A DNA stretch of 64,000 nucleotides from Sporosarcina sp. BI001-red (GTDB lineage: Bacteria > Bacillota > Bacilli > Bacillales_A > Planococcaceae): contig NZ_QQAK01000015.1 of NCBI RefSeq assembly GCF_003384035.1, positions 124,001 through 188,000 of the forward strand, written 5' to 3'. Both the position numbers and the translations under genes were made by a program. The notes under the pieces are model-generated. The model was not told where the DNA came from. It searched no databases and saw nothing but the letters and a program-made list of their open reading frames with translations. Each line of letters starts with the position of its first letter. Within the stretch, counting starts at the first letter, position 1. Positions 44,231-53,222 of the stretch are shown here, one piece after another.

Positions 44231-46174
44231 ATGACAAAGAAGAAGATTATAGGCAATACCCTGTTATTTGTTGGAATAATGGCTTATATTTTGTTGTTTG
44301 GCGCATTGTTTGGACAAAACAATATCTTGATAGGTGTTGCTACAATTACAGCGATGCTCATGTTGCTAGAACGTGATCTGACAATCCACCCTGTTCAGAA
44401 CACAGTTAAATTTGCCGGTTTGAATTTATTGACTGGAATTGCAGCATTTGCCGCTGGATTCTCTGTATGGACAGCGGTACCAATCCATTTTGTAATGATG
44501 TTCATCATCAGTTACACATTGATATTCAACTTGAAAAATCCACTGTATTTACCATTTTCACTTCAATATTTATTTTTACTAGCGATACCTGTAACGGGAG
44601 CTGAATTACCACTCCGATTAGTAGGACTTGTAGTTGGTGCCATTTCAATCATGGCATTACAAATGCTTGTAAATCGGAAACGGATCTCTAAGAATGGAGA
44701 TCCGATTGTGAAAAGTGTTTGTACCTCACTGTTGGGGAAAATAGACAAGAAGCTGGCGGGGGAAGACTCTACCGAAATGGATACAGCAATTCGAAAGTCC
44801 ATTGGATCGCTCCGTTCCATGATCTATGACCAGCGCGAAGAAGACTACTATCTAACCGAAGAGGGACGATTACGGTTAAATATCACAGCTGCACTAGAGA
44901 AAATGGATACACTTTTAGATACCTTGGAGCCGAGACATGCAGAAGGAAAAGTAATTCAAGATGTGAGAATGATTTTAAACAAAGCGTTAGAAGGGGATTC
45001 CAAAGAAATCAATGCGCGGGAACTAAGTAAAGCATCAGAAGAAGTGATGCAAAGTTATATGACAGAGCCGCCCCAGTCCTCAACTCAATTGCGTTTACTG
45101 AATAACATTGACTATCTGACAGACAGCTTACTCGCGTTACAGCAGTTAACACCTGAAAAACGTAAAATCACTCGGAAAATCGAAGAAATTCCACTGAAAT
45201 TCAAGAAATTCACATTGAATGCGGCACCCCTTCATGTATCATCACTAAAAATGTCGTATGCGGTTCGTATGGCGACGGGGATTGCAATTTCTGGTTTCTT
45301 AATGGACTTCTTCGACTTAACAGAAGGTAGATGGATGATGTTTACCGTTTTGTCGGTCATCATCCCGTTTTATGAACAATCGCACAAAAAAATGCGAGAT
45401 CGTATATTTGCGACAGTTGTTGGGGCAACACTCGTATGGATTGTATTCTCGATCTTCCAAGTAACAGCAGTACGCACAGGATTGTTATTATTTGCAGGGT
45501 ATTTGATGAGTTATGTAAAAGTGTATCGCTACAGTACAATCCTAGTAACGTTCTCAGCAATCGGTTCTGTCGCTTTAATATCGGGAGAAACTCAATTTTT
45601 GACGGTAGAACGATTATTAATGGTGTTGGCGGGAGTTTTTATTGCGCTCCTTATTAACCGTTTTGTGCTTCCGTATAAAATGACGGATGCCAATGTCAAT
45701 TTAGGAAGAATGTCCAATGATACGCTGACTGAAATGCTGAAAGAAGCGAAGGACGCCATTAATGGAAATGCTGCAGTCGGCAGCCATAGTATGAAAAACT
45801 TATTAATCATTAGTACGATGATTGAAGAGCGTGCGCGTGTTAACTTACAAGCTGCTGGAACAGATGTCGCAGATGAGCTATTTGCTCCAAGAAGACTCGC
45901 GAGTAACACGCTCTATGAACTGTTGATGTGGAAAGAAATGCACGGTATGAAAGAAGAAATTTCTCTAAGAGTAGTAGCGTTTTTACAACAGATTGAGACA
46001 TGCTGGTTAACGGGGGTTACGTATTCTAGTGTGGTCAAACACTTACATCTCACATTAGCAAGTGATCCTATTCTAGAAAATAGAATCATTCTTAGTATAG
46101 TGCTTGAGATTGCTGAAGAATTTGAACAGATTCAAACAGAAGACGAAAAAGTGAAACCTCATCTCGGGGAATGA
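44231..46174 (+). CDS. FUSC family membrane protein
   Basis: 647-residue protein with two membrane blocks (about 8-150 and 345-480) and soluble parts after each, the layout of FUSC/aromatic-acid-exporter-like proteins; the FUSC_2 core is SYAVRMATGIAISGFLMDFFDLTEGRWMMF (split here by eye at 370). The substrate is unknown. Start ATG has AAAGGAATGA at a long distance (about 14 bases), a weak point. A small hairpin (GCCTAAT/ATTAGGT) lies near 44182-44207. Confidence 0.78.
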   Translation: MTKKKIIGNTLLFVGIMAYILLFGALFGQNNILIGVATITAMLMLLERDLTIHPVQNTVKFAGLNLLTGIAAFAAGFSVWTAVPIHFVMMFIISYTLIFNLKNPLYLPFSLQYLFLLAIPVTGAELPLRLVGLVVGAISIMALQMLVNRKRISKNGDPIVKSVCTSLLGKIDKKLAGEDSTEMDTAIRKSIGSLRSMIYDQREEDYYLTEEGRLRLNITAALEKMDTLLDTLEPRHAEGKVIQDVRMILNKALEGDSKEINARELSKASEEVMQSYMTEPPQSSTQLRLLNNIDYLTDSLLALQQLTPEKRKITRKIEEIPLKFKKFTLNAAPLHVSSLKMSYAVRMATGIAISGFLMDFFDLTEGRWMMFTVLSVIIPFYEQSHKKMRDRIFATVVGATLVWIVFSIFQVTAVRTGLLLFAGYLMSYVKVYRYSTILVTFSAIGSVALISGETQFLTVERLLMVLAGVFIALLINRFVLPYKMTDANVNLGRMSNDTLTEMLKEAKDAINGNAAVGSHSMKNLLIISTMIEERARVNLQAAGTDVADELFAPRRLASNTLYELLMWKEMHGMKEEISLRVVAFLQQIETCWLTGVTYSSVVKHLHLTLASDPILENRIILSIVLEIAEEFEQIQTEDEKVKPHLGE

Positions 46175-46243
46175 CGTCAGTTCAAATAGTAAGCACGTAT
46201 GCATAGATTCTTTATGCAGTACAACAGAAAGGGTTGAAAAGTC

Positions 46244-46690
46244 GTGAATCTTGAAATTCATGACGTAACGGCAACGAACTATCGAGATATCCTTGAATTG
46301 AAAGTTGCCCAGTCACAAAAAGAATATATAGAAACACCTTATGAATGCCTTGAGGACTCCGTTGAGTGGGAGCAGTTCAAACCTGTTGGACTCTATGTGA
46401 ATGGAGAACTCGTCGGATTTGCAATGTATGGACTTTTCCAAGAAGAAGGCGAGCACGGTAGATTATGGATTGATCGGTTACTGATTGATGAGCGATTCCA
46501 AGGTAAAGGTTACGGTACACAATTCATGAAAATGTTAGTTGAAAAAGTAACATCGGAATACGGACAGCAACCAATTTACCTTAGTGTATACCCTGATAAT
46601 AAGGAAGCAGTTCGACTCTATCAGAAACTAGGCTTTGATTTTATTGAAGAACGAGATACTAACGGAGAGCACATCATGAGAACACAATAA
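46244..46690 (+). CDS. bltD: BltD-like spermine/spermidine N-acetyltransferase
   Basis: GNAT acetyltransferase, 148 residues, very similar in pattern to B. subtilis BltD: KPVGLYVNGELVGFAMYGLF, LLIDERFQGKGYG (acetyl-CoA binding R/Q-x-x-G-x-G) and RLYQKLGFDF. BltD acetylates spermidine and spermine, which lets the cell discard excess polyamine. That suits a genome carrying the spermidine operon at 26.7 kb. The gene is not next to a blt-like efflux pump here. It starts at a GTG. Confidence 0.82.
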   Translation: MNLEIHDVTATNYRDILELKVAQSQKEYIETPYECLEDSVEWEQFKPVGLYVNGELVGFAMYGLFQEEGEHGRLWIDRLLIDERFQGKGYGTQFMKMLVEKVTSEYGQQPIYLSVYPDNKEAVRLYQKLGFDFIEERDTNGEHIMRTQ

Positions 46691-46727
46691 AAGGAAAGAG
46701 GTCTGAAATAGACCTCTTTCCTTTTCG
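46690..46727. terminator. Bidirectional terminator after bltD
   Basis: Stem AAAAGGAAAGAGGTCT with AGACCTCTTTCCTTTT, 5-base loop. Confidence 0.92.
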
Positions 46728-47348
46728 TTAGTCAGATTCTTTTTCTTTTCTAAATTCTTCTTTTGTAAGCTCCGCGGCAGTGTCTTGAATGTTTTCTTGT
46801 ATTTGTTGCCCTACAGCAGCTTTCTCTGCCTCCTCAGGAGTTTTATTACATATTCCTTTCTTTTCTTGTTCAATCTTTTCTTGCACTTCTTCAATGTTTT
46901 TCATTTCTTTTTCATATTCTTTATCTACTTGTGTGGTGGAAGGAATAATGTCATCTTCACAGTAATCTACACGTTTACCGTATCGGATTAGCTCATATAT
47001 AATCATTCCGTTATTCGGTTTTCCATTTGTCATAAGCATAGGAACTGCATCAATTAACACATAAAAAAATGCATAAAATATAAACCGATTCCAAAACCTT
47101 GCCTGCTCTTCAAGAAATCCATTTGCGATTAAGGTATTCAATGTGAGAGCAAATATGACATTTGAAAGAATTGGCGATGCGTATACCATAATATAAGCGA
47201 AATTACTTTTTCTTTTTATATCATCGAAAGAGAACCAACTATACATATGATAATATTTACGGATATCGAAGACTCCGAACATGTATACACGAGGCCCAGA
47301 TCCAATAGTGAGGCGGGGGTTTTTCACGCCAAATAAGTAGGTAACGGG

Positions 47349-47356
47349 CAAATATC
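47349..47356. repeat. Target site duplication, left copy
   Basis: CAAATATC, identical to 50112-50119 on the other side of the IS. Confidence 0.92.
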
Positions 47357-47448
47357 TGATTACGGCCAGTAGAATGTACCGCTTGTGACATCTTTTTTAC
47401 CACTGAACGCCAAGAAATGTACCACGCTACGCCAATGCGTTTACCACT
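47357..47448. repeat. IS21 inverted repeat, left end
   Basis: Matches the reverse complement of 50020-50111: the inner 60 bases are nearly identical, the outer 30 about two-thirds identical. Confidence 0.9.
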
Positions 47449-47489
47449 ATGGAAATTTGGCAGTCAAAGCGTTGTAGACGTATATAAAT

Positions 47490-47521
47490 AAACAGCCATC
47501 GGAACGTTCCGGTGGCTGTTT
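47490..47521. terminator. Terminator downstream of istB inside the IS
   Basis: Stem AAACAGCCA-CGGAACG with CGTTCCG-TGGCTGTTT. It lies between istB and the left IR and works in both directions, shielding the element from outside transcription. Confidence 0.75.
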
Positions 47522-47648
47522 GTCTTATTTAAATCTCTTATTATTTAAACTTTCATTAATCACCTCGGTACCTCTCAATGAACGAGTTCATCAGGTAAAT
47601 CTTTATGGAGATAGTACTTAACTATGAGGTCTTCACCGTATTCTTAAA

Positions 47649-48404
47649 TCATTTAAATCCAGCTAATCCATGACGCTCTCGCATAGAAACATCGCCATCT
47701 ATTAAAACTTGATAAGAATCATGGACAATACGATCTAATATAGCTTCCGCAATGGTTTCGTTTCCTAATTTAAGATGCCATCCGCTTGGATCAATTTGTG
47801 AACAGAAAATAATAGATGCGGTTTTATGGCGAGATTCAGCAATTTCTAATACGATAGCTGCTTCATCGGTTGATAGATCTGTTAATAACCATTCATCAAG
47901 GATAAGTAAATCCACCTTAGCGTACTTTTTAAGACATCTTCTATAGCTTCCATCTGCTGCTAACTTGGCAAGTAACAGTTCATCTAATAACTCAGGTAAT
48001 CGAATGTATTTTACTGTGTGGGATTGCCGACAAGCCGCTACGCCAAATGCACTAGCTAGAAATGTTTTCCCAGAACCTGTTGGTCCTTTTAAAATGATGT
48101 TGTGTCCATCAAGGATATAAGCACCATTTGCGAGCTTTAATATGAATTCTTTCTCCAGTTTTCTATCTGCATAATATTCTATGTCTTCGATGCAGGCAGT
48201 AGAGTTCATGAAAGAAGCTGATTTAATTAAACGCTGAAGTTTATTGCTTTTCCGACGAGAATATTCTAGGTCGACAAGTAGCGAGAATCGATCCTCAAAA
48301 CTCATCTTCTGAAATTCTTTATTGTTTGCTTGTTCTTGATAAGCTTCTGCCATGCCATTTAATTTCATTTCGTATAGTTTAGATACCGATTGATCATTCA
48401 TCAT
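47649..48404 (-). CDS. istB: IS21-family helper ATPase
   Basis: AAA+ ATPase of 251 residues. Walker A GPTGSGKT (about 106-113) and Walker B VDLLILDEW are intact, as in DnaC-like IstB proteins that help IstA choose and capture target DNA. It overlaps istA by four bases (ATGA). Confidence 0.93.
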   Translation of the reverse strand: MMNDQSVSKLYEMKLNGMAEAYQEQANNKEFQKMSFEDRFSLLVDLEYSRRKSNKLQRLIKSASFMNSTACIEDIEYYADRKLEKEFILKLANGAYILDGHNIILKGPTGSGKTFLASAFGVAACRQSHTVKYIRLPELLDELLLAKLAADGSYRRCLKKYAKVDLLILDEWLLTDLSTDEAAIVLEIAESRHKTASIIFCSQIDPSGWHLKLGNETIAEAILDRIVHDSYQVLIDGDVSMRERHGLAGFK

Positions 48405-49951
48405 TTTTTCGTCCCTCCATAATATGAAGCCCCTCGTGTGAAGCTATGGTTATTTTCGATAGTTTCTATGGCGCGTTCCAGTTCTTGCTCTAGGTCGTTC
48501 TTTTTATTGCTCTTGAGGAGTGCTTGCACACTCGTGACCGTAGGTCTTTTAGTGATAGATCCAATCATTTTACATGCACGCTCTATCTCATATTTCGTAT
48601 AACTACGCTCGGATTTCTTTAAGGAAAATATCGATTGTGTTGCTTGTTTTTCATTAGAAGTATTGGTCATAATGTATTGAACGACCTTTAATGTTGCTGG
48701 ACCTATGCTTTCCGCCCATTCAATAGCTGCATCGGGTGTCTGATCTACGAACAACTTATGGTTATCAGGCATATGATCACGAACAGTAGATAACTGACCA
48801 AACTTCCCATATAATCTTTTATGAGAAGCGACTCGCATATGATTAAAAAAGATTTCCACAAGATCGTCAGAGATTTTCATCTCTACTTGTTGATTGATAT
48901 ACTCATATGGAACTGAGTAAAACATGCTTTCAATAGATATGTGGTAATCTGGACGTACTTTCGCGGTCTTCCAGTGAGACATTTTAAAAGGCATAGCGGG
49001 AAGAGGAGAAAGCGCAAATTTCTCTTCTTCATTAAATGCCGACATGCGACATCCTTCTTTTCGTGTAAAAGGCCGATGATTGAATTCTTCTAGCTTTTTC
49101 CATACTTCTTTATTTAACTCCTCTAAACTAAAACAACGTTCATTGCGTAAAGCTCCAATAATCCAAGTGGATATAACTCTAACTGCCCCCTCTACACTTG
49201 CTTTGTCCTTAGGTGACCGGACTCGCGCAGGCATGACTACTGTACTGTAGTAATCGGCCATTTCCCTGTACGACTGATTCAGCACCAATTCACTAGATGT
49301 ATGCTTTGTTACACTGGCTTTAAGGTTATCTGGTACAACGATCTGTGTAGAACCACCGAAATACTCGTAGGCGCGATTGTGGGCATCTATCCAAGACCGA
49401 AGGTCCATTGATAGGGTAGCTTCCGCATATGATATTTGGCTACACGGCAATGTTGCCACAAATATATAAGCTTTTATTCTTTCTCCTGTATCTCTGTCAA
49501 TGACAGACGAAGTGGAACCTGCCCAATCAACTTCCATTATTTCACCAGGTTTTCTCCGGATACGTAGTGTAGCTTTATGTTTATTGGCATATTTACTGTA
49601 GTGACGTAGAAAGCTCCGATAGGAGTATGGAATCTTTTTATTAGTTCTACATTCAGCTTCATATTCATGATGTAGGAGCGAGAGAGTCACATTGGGCTTC
49701 CCTAACTCTTTGTGAATACGTTCGAAGTCTAAAGGGTGTCTCCCAGAACCTTCTAACGTTTTTTCGGGAAAGAGAAATTCCTCTATCCATTGATCTGTCA
49801 TTTCTTCTTCCAATGGGCAGATGAGTCCTTTTTGATCTGCAGTGGTTAGAACTTCAGTTACCTTTTGACGCGAATTACCTGTACTTGCTGAAATCCCCCT
49901 TAGGCTAATTCCCTCGTCTTGTAATTCCAGTATCTTTCGATATTGAATCAT
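48401..49951 (-). CDS. istA: IS21-family transposase
   Basis: DDE transposase of 516 residues from the ATG at 49951, chosen because GGAGGTA lies nine bases before it; an in-frame ATG 48 bases earlier has no binding site. The N-terminal helix-turn-helix (LELQDEGISLRGISASTGNSR) is followed by the integrase core with Asp in MEVDWAGS, Asp in VVPDNLKA and Glu in KASVEGAVR, so the catalytic triad is complete. Confidence 0.93.
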   Translation of the reverse strand: MIQYRKILELQDEGISLRGISASTGNSRQKVTEVLTTADQKGLICPLEEEMTDQWIEEFLFPEKTLEGSGRHPLDFERIHKELGKPNVTLSLLHHEYEAECRTNKKIPYSYRSFLRHYSKYANKHKATLRIRRKPGEIMEVDWAGSTSSVIDRDTGERIKAYIFVATLPCSQISYAEATLSMDLRSWIDAHNRAYEYFGGSTQIVVPDNLKASVTKHTSSELVLNQSYREMADYYSTVVMPARVRSPKDKASVEGAVRVISTWIIGALRNERCFSLEELNKEVWKKLEEFNHRPFTRKEGCRMSAFNEEEKFALSPLPAMPFKMSHWKTAKVRPDYHISIESMFYSVPYEYINQQVEMKISDDLVEIFFNHMRVASHKRLYGKFGQLSTVRDHMPDNHKLFVDQTPDAAIEWAESIGPATLKVVQYIMTNTSNEKQATQSIFSLKKSERSYTKYEIERACKMIGSITKRPTVTSVQALLKSNKKNDLEQELERAIETIENNHSFTRGASYYGGTKK

Positions 49952-50019
49952 GCAAAAATACCTCCATATAACTAATGTCACACTTAAAGGTGTGCTCACT
50001 AATTATACAAAGGTATTAG

Positions 50020-50111
50020 AGTGGTAAACGCATTGGCGTAGCGTGGTACATTTCTTGGCGTTCAGTGGTAATAAAGATGTCACGAGTGGTAAGTTTCCCT
50101 GGCTGTAATCA
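50020..50111. repeat. IS21 inverted repeat, right end
   Basis: 92 bp, partner of 47357-47448. It holds GTGGTA at 50021, 50044, 50065 and 50086 (by eye), upstream of istA. Confidence 0.9.
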
Positions 50112-50119
50112 CAAATATC
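50112..50119. repeat. Target site duplication, right copy
   Basis: CAAATATC, matching 47349-47356. Confidence 0.92.
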
Positions 50120-50405
50120 CAAATTCCCGTATGAAAACTGTTACCGGAATAATGATGAAAGAAGATATTATTAGCGCAAATAAATCTGAAATACCAAACA
50201 AGAATATCTCACTTCCTTTTCGAACTGTCTACTAGAGAATACCCGATATAAATGACCATGAACCTCGTTAATACGGCATAGGGAAGGGGAATAGGAGAAT
50301 GGATAGGAAACATAGTTAAATTGAGTTAGTTTAAAAATGTAGATAATGGGGAATTATAATAATATAAACATAAAACATATTGGTACTAAAAGGAGGAGTT
50401 TTTTT

Positions 50406-50639
50406 ATGGCTAAAATTGCAGTTGAAAAACCATTTGATGATGTGAAACAGGCACTTGAGGAAAAAGGACATGAAGTGAAAATGTTTGAATCGGACGAACG
50501 TGTAAGTGGTTATGATTTCGGTGTAGTCCGAGCGCTGAGTGATGTCAATGTGGATCAATACGATTTCCCTGTTGTCAGCATCGAAGGGAACTCGGTTCAA
50601 GATATTGTAGATGATGTTGAAAAGAGACTCGCACGATAA
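50406..50639 (+). CDS. ykuS: UPF0180 family protein YkuS
   Basis: 77 residues, small acidic cytoplasmic protein of UPF0180 (B. subtilis YkuS), function unknown. Pattern: KIAVEKPFDDVKQALEEKG and DFPVVSIEGNSVQDIVDDVE. The ATG follows AAAGGAGGAG. A TATAAT at 50355-50360 may be its -10 box, although a good -35 was not found. Monocistronic. Confidence 0.85.
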   Translation: MAKIAVEKPFDDVKQALEEKGHEVKMFESDERVSGYDFGVVRALSDVNVDQYDFPVVSIEGNSVQDIVDDVEKRLAR

Positions 50640-50649
50640 AAGCAAAATG

Positions 50650-50677
50650 GCTCGGACTATTTGTAGTCCGAGCTTCT
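50650..50677 (+). terminator. Intrinsic terminator of ykuS
   Basis: Perfect stem GCTCGGACTA with TAGTCCGAGC, 4-base loop, then TTCTTT. Confidence 0.88.
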
Positions 50678-50808
50678 TTACGCAGTTTTCTGCCCTAACA
50701 TATCCACTCCCATTGAACTATTCATTACTGTGAAGGCACGGGGAGTGTGGTATAGGGGATTTTTTTGTATACTAGAGCTGAACGTACTTTCTGAAATGAG
50801 GGATTGCA

Positions 50809-51246
50809 ATGTCAGAACTAAAAAAGACATTAATGGCTGATATGAAAACAGCAATGAAAGAAAAGGACACCGTTAAGAAGGGTGTCATTAACTTGCTTCG
50901 TGCAGGAATTCAAAACCAAGAGCTCGATCTTAAACGTGAATTGACGGAAGAGGAAGAGTTGAAAGTGGTTCAGCGGGAACTTAAGCAAACAAAGCAATCA
51001 CTCGAAGAAGGGCAAAAAGCGAATCGTGAAGATATTGTTGCTGCAGAGGCTGAAAAGATTACGATCGTTGAGCACTATTTACCAAAACAACTTTCTGTAG
51101 ATGAAGTTAAAGAACTTATCGCCAAACTTGGCATTAGCAAAGAAAGTTCTATGGGCCCAGTCGTTGGTCAGATAATGAAGGAAACTGCAGGTAGCGCTGA
51201 AGGTAAAGTAGTATCACAAGCAGTGAAAGAATATCTGAATAGCTAA
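50809..51246 (+). CDS. yqeY: GatB/YqeY domain protein
   Basis: 145-residue YqeY family protein, made of the helical tail domain also found at the C-terminus of the tRNA amidotransferase subunit GatB. Two helical parts (1-95 and 100-145, with GPVVGQIMKET). Its role alone is unclear, perhaps tRNA-related. In many Bacillota the gene follows rpsU, but rpsU is absent here. It starts at ATG 50809. Confidence 0.88.
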   Translation: MSELKKTLMADMKTAMKEKDTVKKGVINLLRAGIQNQELDLKRELTEEEELKVVQRELKQTKQSLEEGQKANREDIVAAEAEKITIVEHYLPKQLSVDEVKELIAKLGISKESSMGPVVGQIMKETAGSAEGKVVSQAVKEYLNS

Positions 51247-51251
51247 TATAA

Positions 51252-51294
51252 AAAGGACGATCCAAAAGTCAAAGTGACTCTTGGATCGTCCTTT
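51252..51294. terminator. Bidirectional terminator between yqeY and the AtoE-like gene
   Basis: 20-bp stem (AAAGGACGATCCAA, AGTCA with its complement, one mismatch) and a 3-base loop. Confidence 0.92.
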
Positions 51295-51311
51295 CTAATG
51301 TTCAGAAACAC

Positions 51312-52625
51312 TTAGAAGAAGTATAGACCGACACTAATGACGATACCGCTAAGTAAAAGGACAAAAATACAGTATCCCATAATATCTTTTGCACGAAGAC
51401 CTGCGATTGCGAGTGCTGGCAACGCCCAAAACGGTTGAATCATATTCGTCCAAGCATCACCCCAAGCGATGGCCATTGCAGTTTTAGAATAACTAACTCC
51501 TAACGTCTGGGCAGCATCCAGCATAATCGGTGCTTGAACAGCCCATTGTCCGCCTCCGGAAGGAACAAAGAAGTTTACAATTCCGGCTGCATAGAACGAA
51601 AATAATGGGAATGTAGCTGCAGTTGACATATTAACGAACCCTTCTGAGATCACACCAGCCAATCCAGATGTGACCATCATACCCATAATGCCCGCATAAA
51701 AAGGGAACTGGATAATAATTCCACCCGCTGTTTTCACAGCATTAGTAACAGCTGCTAGGAAAAGCTTCGGTGTACCGTGGAAAATGATGCCTAATATGAA
51801 GAATATCAAATTGACTATATTTAAGTTCAAGTTGAATCCATTCACCGCGAAGTGATGAACTAAATAGACGAGTCCAAGAGCACCAATGGCCATTGAAAGA
51901 ATCCAACTGTTTTCTAACCGTGATGCAGGTGTTTTTTCAGTGACTTCATCTATCAGCAATTCATCTTCTAAAAGTGCCGGGTCTACGGCGATCGTATCTT
52001 CCGGTTTTGGCATCATAAACCGATTTAAAATAGGAAGGGTAATAAAGAGAATTCCAACAATCAAAAGATTATAAAAAGAAAAGATCGTCTCTGATGTTGG
52101 CACGATCCCCATCAAATCCGCATATGGATGATCAGCAGTTGCAATGGATAAAGGAATGGAACCCCCAAGTCCTCCGTGCCAAATGATAAATCCAGAATAG
52201 GCGCTAGCAATCAGTAATCGATAATCAACTGTCTTCACTTTCTTTGCAATTTCTTTTGCAAATAAGGCACCGATGACTAAACCGAATCCCCAGTTGATCC
52301 AACAAGCAATTAAAGAAACAACGGTAACTAGAATGATTGCAGAACCCGGTGACTTTGCCAGACTTGCTAAGCTGCTCAGTCCCTTTTTAAATAGGGGACT
52401 GCTCGCTAAAACATGACCTGCTACGAGAACAATGACCATCTGCATGGTAAATGAAAGTAATTCCCAGAAACCATCTCCCCAGTAGACGACCATGTCAAGT
52501 GGTCCGGAGTCTGTTAAACCAAGTCCTAATCCAAATACAACGAGTGTGAGTATTGCTACAAATATGTACGGATCTGGTAAATATCGTTCCATGATAGTGT
52601 TCGACCATCTTGTAAGTACGCGCAT
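51312..52625 (-). CDS. Short-chain fatty acid transporter, AtoE-like
   Basis: 437-residue membrane protein of the AtoE/TIGR00366 family with about 11-12 helices. Family stretches include MERYLPDPYIFVAILT, WHGGLGGSIPLSIAT, FFVPSGGGQWAVQAPI and WGDAWTNMIQPFWALPAL. It likely carries short-chain fatty acids such as acetoacetate or butyrate. The ATG at 52625 fits GGGGGAGG; the ATG six bases upstream is too close to it. Monocistronic. Confidence 0.88.
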   Translation of the reverse strand: MRVLTRWSNTIMERYLPDPYIFVAILTLVVFGLGLGLTDSGPLDMVVYWGDGFWELLSFTMQMVIVLVAGHVLASSPLFKKGLSSLASLAKSPGSAIILVTVVSLIACWINWGFGLVIGALFAKEIAKKVKTVDYRLLIASAYSGFIIWHGGLGGSIPLSIATADHPYADLMGIVPTSETIFSFYNLLIVGILFITLPILNRFMMPKPEDTIAVDPALLEDELLIDEVTEKTPASRLENSWILSMAIGALGLVYLVHHFAVNGFNLNLNIVNLIFFILGIIFHGTPKLFLAAVTNAVKTAGGIIIQFPFYAGIMGMMVTSGLAGVISEGFVNMSTAATFPLFSFYAAGIVNFFVPSGGGQWAVQAPIMLDAAQTLGVSYSKTAMAIAWGDAWTNMIQPFWALPALAIAGLRAKDIMGYCIFVLLLSGIVISVGLYFF

Positions 52626-52739
52626 TCCCATACCTCCCCCTTTTACTAATGACACTTACTAAGACTATCATAGTAAAATTCAGAGGAGAATATGTTTTTT
52701 GAAATTTTCTATTAATCAGTTGTTATTCGTTTATAAGTA

Positions 52740-53162
52740 TTAATGGGATGCAACATCCACTGGAGGCGGTGAAAGTGTACCAAATGCATTCGATATCTTT
52801 TGCGCAAAGGTGGTGGGGGGTTCGACTGATTGAACGTGTGTATACATCAGATTGGGATTCGTATATAACCAATGATTATGCAAAGCACTCACGATAAGGC
52901 CTTGTTGCATAACTGCAAATAAGAAATGAGGGACTTCCTCTTCAAGTAATACGACTTCTGCAATGTTCAGGGCATTTCCTTGAGTGTCTAGTGATTCGAA
53001 TGTAACGTTCACGCCTAACACAGAAGTGGTCTTCTTTCCTTGCATATTGACAGTTAACTGACGTTTTAACGGAATCGAACACAAGGAGCCATCTGTTTTG
53101 CTCTTCCCATTTAAAATCTGTGAAAATTGGAAACAAGTCCGTTCAAATTGAGTATCGGCTAT
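52740..53162 (-). CDS. DUF1259 family protein, start codon uncertain
   Basis: DUF1259 (LppY/LpqO family), function unknown. The conserved core reads GNALNIAEVVLLEEEVPHFL, QQGLIVSALHNHWL and QSVEPPTTFAQKI. Family resemblance continues upstream of the first usable TTG (53084) through FERTC-FQFSQILNGKSKTDGSLC to a likely start at ATA (53162), with GAGGAGGAG just before it. No ATG, GTG or TTG exists in that frame between the binding site and residue 27. So either an ATA start is used or the gene makes a short protein. Confidence 0.72.
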   Translation of the reverse strand: MADTQFERTCFQFSQILNGKSKTDGSLCSIPLKRQLTVNMQGKKTTSVLGVNVTFESLDTQGNALNIAEVVLLEEEVPHFLFAVMQQGLIVSALHNHWLYTNPNLMYTHVQSVEPPTTFAQKISNAFGTLSPPPVDVASH

Positions 53163-53222
53163 TGGAACTCCTCCTCTTCTAAATAGCCTATGTAGATAGC
53201 ATATAGAAGGTGATGCGCCTAC

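Larger units (their letters stand above)
47357..50111. mobile_element. Complete IS21-family insertion sequence, 2755 bp
   Basis: Bounded by 92-bp imperfect inverted repeats (47357-47448 and 50020-50111), both starting TGATTAC and reading GGCGTAGCGTGGTAC inside. The IR carries several GTGGTA boxes about 22 bp apart, probable IstA binding sites. It holds istA and istB on the minus strand with the usual four-base overlap, and is flanked by the 8-bp duplication CAAATATC. Both genes look intact, so the element may be active. Confidence 0.95.
46728..50201 (-). pseudogene. Site-2-protease-like membrane protein gene split by IS21
   Basis: The 3' part (46728-47348, 206 codons plus stop) and 5' part (50112-50201, 30 codons from a TTG behind AAAAGGAAGTGAG) join exactly in frame when the IS and one copy of the 8-bp duplication are removed, giving about 236 residues. 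The N-terminal helix ends in IREFGYLPVTYLFGVKN, then GSGPRVYMFG, a layout like the HExGH...G-GP pattern of M50 site-2 proteases, but the metal-binding His residues are replaced (REFGY), so it was probably not a protease even before the insertion. A second membrane region and a charged coiled-coil-like tail follow. Confidence 0.8.
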
